Shown here piece by piece: positions 16,297 through 23,134 of a DNA stretch of 64,000 nt (within the stretch, counting starts at the first letter, position 1; each line of letters opens with the position of its first letter). This DNA comes from Mucilaginibacter oryzae. Its GTDB lineage: Bacteria > Bacteroidota > Bacteroidia > Sphingobacteriales > Sphingobacteriaceae. Both the position numbers and the translations under genes were made by a program. The notes beneath the pieces were generated by a model. The model was given only the letters and a program-made list of their open reading frames with translations, was not told the DNA's origin and did not search any database. The stretch spans positions 1 through 64,000 of the forward strand of contig NZ_QGHA01000013.1 in the NCBI RefSeq assembly GCF_003148845.1. The letters run 5' to 3'.

Positions 16297-16611
16297 ATGA
16301 AAAACCTAAAACTACACTGTTTTCTCTTTGTGCTGATTTTTTTTATCAGCTCCTGCGTTACAACCAACTACCTGGGAGATACTTATCCCGCTACCCAAAA
16401 AATCGACGTGTACTATGATGCCAGGGACGTGAAGAAAGATTATAAGGTGATAGGACATTTAATTACGGATTATACCGATGATTCGGTAGAGGCTAAAGAG
16501 GCCCTATCGGCAAAAGCCAGACAGGTTGGCGCCGACGGGATTGTTATTTTACCGGTAAGCGGCAATGGCGACCACGTATCTATTAAAGCTGATGCCATCA
16601 AATACAATTGA
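16297..16611 (+). CDS. small lipoprotein, second of a tandem pair
   Basis: A 104-residue paralogue of the upstream gene, with lipobox FFISSC and the matching core NYLGDTYPATQKIDVYYDARD. The differences lie mostly after residue 60, where the first copy has YNPAKAKEELIAKAKK and this one DDSVEAKEALSAKARQ. The two genes are 134 bases apart. The tandem arrangement and high identity indicate a local duplication. Its function is unknown. Downstream, a solitary half-copy (GGTGAGGC) of the REP-like family lies at about 16633-16640. Confidence 0.82.
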   Translation: MKNLKLHCFLFVLIFFISSCVTTNYLGDTYPATQKIDVYYDARDVKKDYKVIGHLITDYTDDSVEAKEALSAKARQVGADGIVILPVSGNGDHVSIKADAIKYN

Positions 16612-16691
16612 GAGCCGCTCTAAACCCACTACGGTGAGGCTTTATTTTTAGCCCCCTGTACCGGAGCAGGGCTGATATGACGCTCTTTTTT

Positions 16692-16699
16692 TACCTTTG
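16692..16699 (+). promoter_or_regulatory. -7 box TACCTTTG, 5 bases before the csaA-like start codon
   Basis: It matches TAnnTTTG exactly. Only CCACC separates it from the ATG at 16705, so the transcript would begin at or next to the start codon (leaderless or nearly so). Confidence 0.65.
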
Positions 16700-16704
16700 C
16701 CACC

Positions 16705-17040
16705 ATGGAAAACATCACCTGGCATGATTTTGAAAAAGTAGAACTAAGGGTAGGTACCATCCTTGAAGCCGTAGATTTCCCCGAAGCGCGTAAACCCGCG
16801 TTTAAGGTACGGGTTGACTTCGGCGAGTATGGTGTCCGCTGGTCGAGCGCGCAAATCACTAAGCATTATACTAAAGAGCAGTTAGTAGGCAGGCAGATTG
16901 TGGGGGTAACCAACTTCCCTAAAAAGCAGATTGCAAACTTTATGTCGGAGTTCCTGGTTACCGGCTTTGCCGACGAGCATGGCGACATTGTATTAACCGC
17001 CGTGGAGAAACCTGTGCCAAACGGCAGCAAACTTATTTAA
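16705..17040 (+). CDS. csaA: tRNA-binding domain protein, CsaA-like
   Basis: A 111-residue single-domain protein with the EMAP/tRNA-binding OB fold found at the C-terminus of methionyl- and phenylalanyl-tRNA synthetases. Visible are FEKVELRVGTILEAVDFPEARKP, the SSAQITKHY segment and a VTNFPKKQIANFMSEFLVTGF strand-turn-strand. Free-standing CsaA binds tRNA and has been described as an export-related chaperone. The length matches the family. The stop codon is directly followed by the ATG of the TadA gene without a spacer, so the two are translationally coupled, linking tRNA binding with tRNA editing. Confidence 0.92.
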   Translation: MENITWHDFEKVELRVGTILEAVDFPEARKPAFKVRVDFGEYGVRWSSAQITKHYTKEQLVGRQIVGVTNFPKKQIANFMSEFLVTGFADEHGDIVLTAVEKPVPNGSKLI

Positions 17041-17523
17041 ATGAGATACATCAGTTTTGAAGATGAACCAACTATATCGCCCGATGACTATTTTATGGGC
17101 GAGGCGCTGAAAGAAGCACGGTACGCGTTAGAGGAAGACGAGATCCCTATCGGCGCAATTGTGGTTTACAACGGCCGCATCATTGGCAAGGGGCACAACC
17201 TTACCGAGCGTTTAAACGATGTGTCCGCCCACGCCGAAATGCAGGCGCTTACGGCCGCCGCTAACCTTATGGGGGGTAAATACCTGCAGGGCTGTACACT
17301 ATATGTTACCATGGAACCCTGCGTGATGTGCGCGGGAGCATCATACTGGTTCCAGGTAAGCAAGATCGTTTTTGGCGCTTACGATAACAAACTGGGCTTT
17401 GGGCGCATCAACCAAAAAATAACCCACCCCAAAACCATCATAACCGGCGGCATCCGCGAAACCGAGTGCAGCCAGTTGGTGAAGGATTTTTTTAAAGCGA
17501 AAAGACAGGGAAACCGCTTATAA
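17041..17523 (+). CDS. tadA: tRNA adenosine(34) deaminase TadA / nucleoside deaminase
   Basis: A 160-residue zinc-dependent deaminase of the cytidine deaminase fold. The zinc ligands and proton shuttle are in HAEMQAL and PCVMCAGA. The family converts A34 of tRNA-Arg(ACG) to inosine; some relatives act on guanine instead. The N-terminal MGEALKEARYALEEDEIPIGAIVV matches TadA. The gene starts immediately after the csaA-like stop. The ending is a little long and basic (KAKRQGNRL), as in TadA. TadA is the best call; guanine deaminase is the main alternative. Confidence 0.88.
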   Translation: MRYISFEDEPTISPDDYFMGEALKEARYALEEDEIPIGAIVVYNGRIIGKGHNLTERLNDVSAHAEMQALTAAANLMGGKYLQGCTLYVTMEPCVMCAGASYWFQVSKIVFGAYDNKLGFGRINQKITHPKTIITGGIRETECSQLVKDFFKAKRQGNRL

Positions 17524-17528
17524 GTTTA

Positions 17529-17607
17529 GCCTCACCCCAGCCCTCTCCTTCGGAGAGGGAGCGCCTTTTTGTTAAGTCCTCTGCTATGGACAGGACTGGG
17601 ATGAGAC
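17529..17607. repeat. two-unit CCTCACC-type palindrome element
   Basis: It starts GCCTCACC with the core CCCTCTCC-TTC-GGAGAGGG. After a spacer of about 20 bases follows a decayed second unit (GTCCTCTGC, then GGACAGGAC) ending in ATGAGAC. It begins six bases after the TadA stop, in the same layout as 9216-9294. Confidence 0.85.
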
Positions 17608-17620
17608 CTTTTTATTTATT

Positions 17621-17648
17621 TTGCCTGAATAAAAAAATTTTATATTTG
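17621..17648 (+). promoter_or_regulatory. promoter with -33 TTG and -7 TATATTTG
   Basis: TTG at 17621-17623 and TATATTTG at 17641-17648 have the spacing expected in Bacteroidetes. The secreted-protein gene starts at 17753, giving a leader of about 100 bases. Confidence 0.6.
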
Positions 17649-17752
17649 CACCCGAAAAAAACCTGAACATACATATCACCAACGGCTAACACCTATCCAC
17701 TGCAAATAAGGTCCTATCAAACAATAAATCACAATTTAATCAATCAAAACAA

Positions 17753-18277
17753 ATGAAAAAAGCACTATTGACATTAGCTTTACTTATGGGTACGCTTGTG
17801 CAGCTTTTGGCCCAAACCGACAAAATTTACAAACACAATGGCGAAACCGTTGACGGTAACGTAGTACGCGTGGCCGAATACACCGTAGTTTTCAAGTATC
17901 TGAACGAAGATGCGGAACAAACCATTGGCAAGTACGCTGTTGAAAAAATAGTTTATGGCAAAAGCGGCCGTATCGAAAAAGTTACCGACAAAGTAACCGT
18001 AGCAGGTAAAGACGACTGGGAAAAAGTGATTATCCTGGAAGACAAAAGCGAAATTTCGGGCTTAACCAAAGTTGCCGATGTACGCGGTAAAACAGGCTTT
18101 ATCAACTATCATACCGGCAACTCGGGCGATAAAAAAGCTGAAAAGAAACTGAAGGAAGCCGCCGCCGAACTGGGCTGCCCATTTGTTTTGCTTACCAGCG
18201 AAAAATCATCAAACACCAGCAATAACAGCTTTGGTGGTAACCAGGACATTAAAAAAGGCATCGCTTATAAATACTAA
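17753..18277 (+). CDS. hypothetical secreted protein, 174 residues
   Basis: It has a signal peptide (MKKALLTLALLMGTLVQLLAQ). The mature protein starts TDKIYKHNGETVDGNVVRVAEYTVVFKY, an SH3-like beta pattern seen in Bacteroidetes secreted proteins that begin with a D-x-I-x-x-x-x-G-x-x-x-x-G strand. A lysine- and alanine-rich helix (DKKAEKKLKEAAAELGCPF) and a serine/asparagine tail follow. I do not recognise a named function. It has its own promoter (17621-17648) and a terminator (18299-18330), so it is monocistronic. Confidence 0.8.
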   Translation: MKKALLTLALLMGTLVQLLAQTDKIYKHNGETVDGNVVRVAEYTVVFKYLNEDAEQTIGKYAVEKIVYGKSGRIEKVTDKVTVAGKDDWEKVIILEDKSEISGLTKVADVRGKTGFINYHTGNSGDKKAEKKLKEAAAELGCPFVLLTSEKSSNTSNNSFGGNQDIKKGIAYKY

Positions 18278-18298
18278 GCTTTTATTCAGCCTTTGGGC

Positions 18299-18330
18299 AA
18301 AGCCATCCTGTTAACCGGGGTGGCTTTTTT
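18299..18330. terminator. rho-independent terminator
   Basis: AAAGCCATCC pairs with GGGTGGCTTT (one G-U pair) around a short loop and is followed by TTTTTT. It ends the secreted-protein gene at 17753-18277 and lies at the convergent end of the next gene. Confidence 0.85.
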
Positions 18331-18796
18331 ATTGATCAATCATCATCCCCTTCACCTCAAATGTTACCACGCGTTTGGGGTTGGTTTTAACGCGGTGCTG
18401 CTTTTTTCCCGAAACGGTATCGCCGGCCAAATGCTGCATATCATCGGCAATAAACTGTTTGGCAGCAATTCCTGAAATGATAACCGTACGCCCGGCCAGC
18501 GCCCTGGGGATACTAATCCCGGCATTATAAAAATGCGCCGATATGATGCGCCCGTTGCCTGCATCCATCTCAAACCAACCGCCTTTGGGTTTGGTTACCC
18601 GTAACACCTTACCCGCGATAGCGGTAGTGATGCGGGTTTTCTTCCCCATAAAATCTTCCAGCTTTGAGGCTTGCATCATTGCCGCGGTATCGGGCTTATT
18701 TCCGTAAACCATACCATGGGGCAATGGTTCATGTTTCTGAGCCCCTGCAACTGCCGAAAACAATGTCAATAGGGTGAACAGCGCTAACTTTTTCAT
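18329..18796 (-). CDS. secreted DUF4920-like protein, 155 residues
   Basis: A signal peptide (MKKLALFTLLTLFSAVAGA) precedes a small OB-like domain. The segment GKVLRVTKPKGGWFEMDAGNGRIISAHFYNAGISIP, followed by ALAGRTVIISGIAAKQF, has the layout of DUF4920, a periplasmic domain whose members often carry a KKGCW motif. Here the cysteine position is KGGW, so the usual cysteine is absent. The family assignment is from recall of its pattern and moderately sure. Function unknown. It is convergent with the gene before it. Confidence 0.68.
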   Translation of the reverse strand: MKKLALFTLLTLFSAVAGAQKHEPLPHGMVYGNKPDTAAMMQASKLEDFMGKKTRITTAIAGKVLRVTKPKGGWFEMDAGNGRIISAHFYNAGISIPRALAGRTVIISGIAAKQFIADDMQHLAGDTVSGKKQHRVKTNPKRVVTFEVKGMMIDQ

Positions 18797-18928
18797 ATGG
18801 TATACTAACAGGCCTGCCGGTAAAAGGTTGACAGGTAACGCCGGGTTTACCTGTGTTTTTTTTACTGATCTGAGATTATTGTTGTAATAAGTATGTTAAT
18901 AATTGTTAAAATGTTACTTTCGGGCAAT

Positions 18929-18955
18929 TTGCTACGTATTGATCAGTTAATTTTG
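18929..18955 (+). promoter_or_regulatory. promoter with -33 TTG and -7 TAATTTTG
   Basis: TTG at 18929-18931 and TAATTTTG at 18948-18955 lie 33 bases before the GTG start of the NHL-repeat gene. The spacing fits the Bacteroidetes consensus. Confidence 0.6.
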
Positions 18956-18987
18956 CCTACGTACTCTTACAAAATTCAAACTCACTC

Positions 18988-20361
18988 GTGAAAAGAAATT
19001 TTACTAATACCTTTTTATTTGCCGCGCTTTTAGCTGTAGTTGCCTTAGCAATTACAAGCTGCGGAAAAAGTGGTAACGCTACCCCGGTAGAGTTACCTGA
19101 TCTGACCACTATGGATGTTGTTGTGCCTGCCACCGATGGTACTATAGCCTACACCGGCGGATTATTTAATGCACAAACAGATGTAAGTTTGAGCGCGTTT
19201 GGCATTTGCTACAGCTCCACCAACCAAACACCTACCATTGCCGATAACAAAACCAAGGATACCGTTTTACAACTGGCTTACCTTACCAAACTTAAGGGCT
19301 TAACTGCTAAAACAACCTATTACGCGCGCGCTTATGCTACCAACAGCGCGGGTACAGGTTATGGTAAGGTTATCCAGTTTACTACCAGCGATGGCACAGC
19401 GCCAGCCGGCGGAACGGTAACCACACTGGCCGGCAACAACCAGGATTTTATTGATGGCCTTGGTGAAGCTGCCGCCTTTGACGGGCCGCAGGGCTTAACC
19501 TACGCCACTGACGGAAATTTATATGTGGCCGACTCGTATAACAGCGCTATCCGCAAGCTTACATTAGGCGGTAATGTTACCACCTTAACCGGTAACGGCA
19601 CCATTGGGTATGTGGACGGGACACTTGCCGATGCCCGGTTTTATGCCGCGCAAGGCGTTGTAATGGATGCTTCAGGCAATATTTATGTAGCCGATTACGG
19701 CAACAACAACATCCGTAAAATTACACCCGCCGGTGTGGTAAGCACCTTTGCCGGCAGCGGCGATGCCGGTTATACTGACGGCACCGGTACCAAGGCAACT
19801 TTTAACAACCCACGCGCCCTGGCTATCGATGCTACAGGAAATATATACGTGGCCGACCAGGGTAACAACCTGATCCGTAAAATTACCCCGGCAGGCGTTG
19901 TAACTACATTTGCTGGCAGCCGCGGTGCAAGCTACTATGACAATGCAACCCCAACCAGCGCCACCTTTAACAAGCCTAACGGTATTGCTATAGATGCGGC
20001 AGGCAATATTTATGTTGCCGAGGCGCTGAACCACGCTATTCGTAAAATTACAACAGCAGGCGTGGTTACCACATTTGCGGGAGGTAATAAACGTACAGAC
20101 TTTGTTGGTTCGCCTGCAGCTATTACATTTGATGCCAGCGGTAATATGTTTATAGCCGATCAGAACGGCCGCATATTGGAAATAACTAAAGATAAGGTAT
20201 TGAAATCTGTTGCCGGTAAAGCCGGTGTAAACGGTTACGCCGAAGGCGTTGGCGAGGCCGCCCAGTTCAATTCGCCGCAGGGTATAGCTGTTGATGCCGC
20301 CAAAAACGTTTACGTATCCGATTATTACAATAACCGTGTTCGTAAAATAGCATTGCCGTAA
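18988..20361 (+). CDS. NHL-repeat beta-propeller lipoprotein
   Basis: A 457-residue lipoprotein (lipobox ITSC). A fibronectin-III/Ig-like domain comes first (AYATNSAGTGYGKVIQFTTSDG, about residues 45-135). About six NHL repeats follow, each carrying a form of GNIYVADxGNNxIRKITPAG. NHL propellers are binding scaffolds or occasionally lyases; this one is most likely surface-exposed and binds a ligand. The start is GTG at 18988, directly followed by the signal KRNFTNTFLFAALLAVVALA. A strong terminator follows the stop. It is a single gene beside the GH92 end of the polysaccharide locus, with no proof that they work together. Confidence 0.88.
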   Translation: MKRNFTNTFLFAALLAVVALAITSCGKSGNATPVELPDLTTMDVVVPATDGTIAYTGGLFNAQTDVSLSAFGICYSSTNQTPTIADNKTKDTVLQLAYLTKLKGLTAKTTYYARAYATNSAGTGYGKVIQFTTSDGTAPAGGTVTTLAGNNQDFIDGLGEAAAFDGPQGLTYATDGNLYVADSYNSAIRKLTLGGNVTTLTGNGTIGYVDGTLADARFYAAQGVVMDASGNIYVADYGNNNIRKITPAGVVSTFAGSGDAGYTDGTGTKATFNNPRALAIDATGNIYVADQGNNLIRKITPAGVVTTFAGSRGASYYDNATPTSATFNKPNGIAIDAAGNIYVAEALNHAIRKITTAGVVTTFAGGNKRTDFVGSPAAITFDASGNMFIADQNGRILEITKDKVLKSVAGKAGVNGYAEGVGEAAQFNSPQGIAVDAAKNVYVSDYYNNRVRKIALP

Positions 20362-20376
20362 TCAGGGCATTTAATC

Positions 20377-20420
20377 AAAAGAAAGGGGTTGTTCACGCTG
20401 ATGAACAACCCCTTTCTTTT
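20377..20420. terminator. bidirectional rho-independent terminator
   Basis: AAAAGAAAGGGGTTGTTCA and its perfect complement TGAACAACCCCTTTCTTTT surround a 6-base loop. It separates the convergent NHL gene and GH92 gene. Confidence 0.95.
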
Positions 20421-20474
20421 TCCCTTGATTAACCGGCTTTGAGCGCGGTTTTCTTAAACAGGAAAACTTCTTTC

Positions 20475-22751
20475 TTACTTCTCGTTACTCATCGAATAAG
20501 GCACATCGGCATCCTTGGTGCCGCGGTTTTTATTCGGGGTGGCCTGCATATCAAAATCAAGCGTTTCGCCGTTCAACAATGCCTTGTGGCTTAGCCAGTT
20601 ATTGGTATATGGTTTACCATCAACAGTAAGCGTGTTCACATAACGGTTTTCGTCGCTGTTTTTAGGGGCGTTGATGGTGATGGTTTTGCCGTTTTCGAGG
20701 TTAACGGTTACTTTTTTAAATAATGGCGCTCCTAAAACGTACTGGTCGCTGGCCGGGGTTACCGGGTAAAAACCCATTGATGAGAAAATGTACCAGGCCG
20801 AAGTCTGCCCGTTATCCTCATCGCCGCAATAACCATCAGGGGTAGCCCTGTATAAACGGTTCATAGCCTCACGCACCCAGTATTGGGTTTTCCAGGGCTG
20901 CCCGGCATGGTTGTATAAGTAAATCATGTGCTGGATTGGCTGGTTACCGTGCGCATACTGGCCCATGCCTGCTATCTGCATCTCGCGGATCTCGTGGATC
21001 ACGCCGCCGTAATAGCTATCGTCAAATACAGGGGGCATTTCAAATACCGAATCGAGTTTAGCTACAAATTGCTGTTTGCCGCCCATCAGGTTAATCAAAC
21101 CCTGGATGTCGTGGAATACGCTCCAGCTATAGTGCCAGCTGTTACCCTCGGTAAAGGCATCGCCCCATTTAAAGGGATTAAAAGGCGTTTCAAACTTGCC
21201 GTCCTTGTTTTTACCGCGCATCAGTTTAGTTTCAGGATCGAACAGGTTACGGTAGTTCTGGCTGCCTTTTTTATAAACCTCGATCTCTTTTTTAGGTTTA
21301 CCCAAGGCTTTACCTAACTGGTAAATAGTATAATCATCGTAAGCATACTCCAGAGTACGGGCAGCATTTTCATTGATCTTTACATCATAAGGCACATAAC
21401 CGAGGGTGTTATAATACTGAACACCACGGCGGCCGGTAGCATTAGGCCCTTCGTTGTTAGCGCCATGCTTTAGGGCTTCGTACAAAGTTTCGATATCATA
21501 ACCGCGCAAACCTTTCAGGTAAGCCTCAGCTACTATGGATGCCGAGTTATTACCGATCATACAATCGGCATAACCCGGGCTCGACCACTCGGGCAGCCAG
21601 CCGCCTTCTTTATAATCATTAACCAGGCCTTCCTGCATCTCTTTAGCTATAGACGGATAAACCAGGTTAAGAAAAGGGTACAAAGCCCGGAAAGTATCCC
21701 AGAAACCCGTACCGGCAAACAGGTAACCCGGCGCAACTTTGCCGTTGAAGGGGCTATAGTGTACATTTTGTCCGTTGGCATCAACCTCATACAATTTGTT
21801 GGGGAAGAAAAGCATGCGGTAAAGGCTGCTGTAAAAAGTGCGGGTTTGATCAAGCGTACCGCCTTCAACGTTCAGGTGGTTAAGGGTTTTATTCCAGGTA
21901 TCTTTTGCCTTTTGGCAGGTGATGGCAAAGTCATCATTAGCCAGCTCGCGTTTCAGGTTAAGTTCGGCCTGCTCAATGCTGATGAAGGATGAGGCTACTT
22001 TAACGTGTACCTTCTCACCTTTAGCGGTTTTCAGGGTGATCACCGCGCCCGCGTGGTTACCGGTGTATTCCAGCAAACCGGCATCCTTTTTCCAATCGTG
22101 CCATGCCGAAGCCAGCGCAAACGGTTTATCTACATAAATAACAAAGTAGTTTTTGAAATTAGAAGGTACCGCGCCGCTGTTTTTGGTGCTGTAGCCAACA
22201 ATCTTTTGCTCGCCCGGAATAATTTTCACGTACGATCCTTTATCAAAAGCATCGATCACCAAATGCGAGCTATCGCTTTTAGGGAAGGTAAACCGGAAAC
22301 TTGCCGCGCGTTCGGTAGGGGTAATTTCGGCAGTTACATCATAATCGGCCAGGTAAACGCTGTAGTAGTAGGGTTTAGATACTTCGGCCTTGTGCGAAAA
22401 CCAGCTCGCGCGGTCGTTTTCGTTCAGCTTTAACGCGCCTGTTTCCGGGAAGATGGAAAACATGCCATAATCGTTCATCCAGGGCGATGGCTGGTGGGTT
22501 TGTTTAAAGCCGAGAATTTTATCGGCATCATAGGTGTATTGCCAGCCGTCGCCCATTTTGCCGGTTTGTGCTGTCCAGAAGTTCATTCCCCACGGCAAGG
22601 CCACCGCGGGGTAGGTGTTACCGTTAGAGAGCGATGGTTTGGATTGTGTACCCATCAGCGGGTTAATGTAATCAACAAGCGTGGCCGGCTTTTCCTGCGC
22701 CGACAGGGCTGCCGGTAAAAAGGCGAATGCCAAAAGGAGTAACTTTTTCAT
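20475..22751 (-). CDS. glycoside hydrolase family 92 alpha-mannosidase
   Basis: A 758-residue secreted enzyme with a signal peptide (LLLLAFAFLPAALSA). The GH92 start is clear: YINPLMGTQSKPSLSNGNTYPAVALPWGMNFW. The catalytic half contains GNSWHYSWSVFHD and the signature EDNGQTSAWYIFSSMGFYPVTPAS. GH92 enzymes are calcium-dependent inverting exo-alpha-mannosidases that trim mannose from N-glycans or yeast mannan. It is the last gene of the minus-strand SusC/SusD locus; 383 bases with a palindrome element separate it from the gene upstream. Linkage specificity cannot be read. Confidence 0.93.
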   Translation of the reverse strand: MKKLLLLAFAFLPAALSAQEKPATLVDYINPLMGTQSKPSLSNGNTYPAVALPWGMNFWTAQTGKMGDGWQYTYDADKILGFKQTHQPSPWMNDYGMFSIFPETGALKLNENDRASWFSHKAEVSKPYYYSVYLADYDVTAEITPTERAASFRFTFPKSDSSHLVIDAFDKGSYVKIIPGEQKIVGYSTKNSGAVPSNFKNYFVIYVDKPFALASAWHDWKKDAGLLEYTGNHAGAVITLKTAKGEKVHVKVASSFISIEQAELNLKRELANDDFAITCQKAKDTWNKTLNHLNVEGGTLDQTRTFYSSLYRMLFFPNKLYEVDANGQNVHYSPFNGKVAPGYLFAGTGFWDTFRALYPFLNLVYPSIAKEMQEGLVNDYKEGGWLPEWSSPGYADCMIGNNSASIVAEAYLKGLRGYDIETLYEALKHGANNEGPNATGRRGVQYYNTLGYVPYDVKINENAARTLEYAYDDYTIYQLGKALGKPKKEIEVYKKGSQNYRNLFDPETKLMRGKNKDGKFETPFNPFKWGDAFTEGNSWHYSWSVFHDIQGLINLMGGKQQFVAKLDSVFEMPPVFDDSYYGGVIHEIREMQIAGMGQYAHGNQPIQHMIYLYNHAGQPWKTQYWVREAMNRLYRATPDGYCGDEDNGQTSAWYIFSSMGFYPVTPASDQYVLGAPLFKKVTVNLENGKTITINAPKNSDENRYVNTLTVDGKPYTNNWLSHKALLNGETLDFDMQATPNKNRGTKDADVPYSMSNEK

Positions 22752-22822
22752 TTATTTATTTCGGGGTGTTGTTTTGCAATTCAATAAAATATGGTGTTCA
22801 AAAAAAAGCGGCGGCTCGCGCG

Positions 22823-22935
22823 GTTCCCCTCTTGAGAGGGTTGGAGGGGTTTGCTACTATGCTCGCGGCTTGTCGCTCGCATAACACACCCCTGCTCCCG
22901 CGCTTTCCCTTCGCCCCCCCTCTCGAGAGGGGAAC
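22823..22935. repeat. variant palindrome pair in the polysaccharide locus
   Basis: GTTCCCCTCTTGAGAGGG at 22823-22840 and CCCTCTCGAGAGGGGAAC at 22918-22935 are inverted copies of one another, each itself a palindrome, with 77 bases between. The layout parallels 9216-9294 and the DUF559 element, but the ends are GTTCCCC/GGGGAAC. The remaining gene-free bases of 22752-23134 show nothing else. Confidence 0.8.
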
Positions 22936-23134
22936 TTAAAAGCTTGATTTGTTAACTTGACGGCTATACCCTCAATAGGGAAACTTGAAACCTCAAAAAA
23001 ATCTTCCAAACAACCATATTCATCGTAAGGACAATTTTTTTGAGCAGATATACATGATGTAATCAAAAAAAACTTCCGCACACCAAATTTCGCGTACGGA
23101 AGCATAAACCAACTTTCTCTCAAAAAAAGAATTT

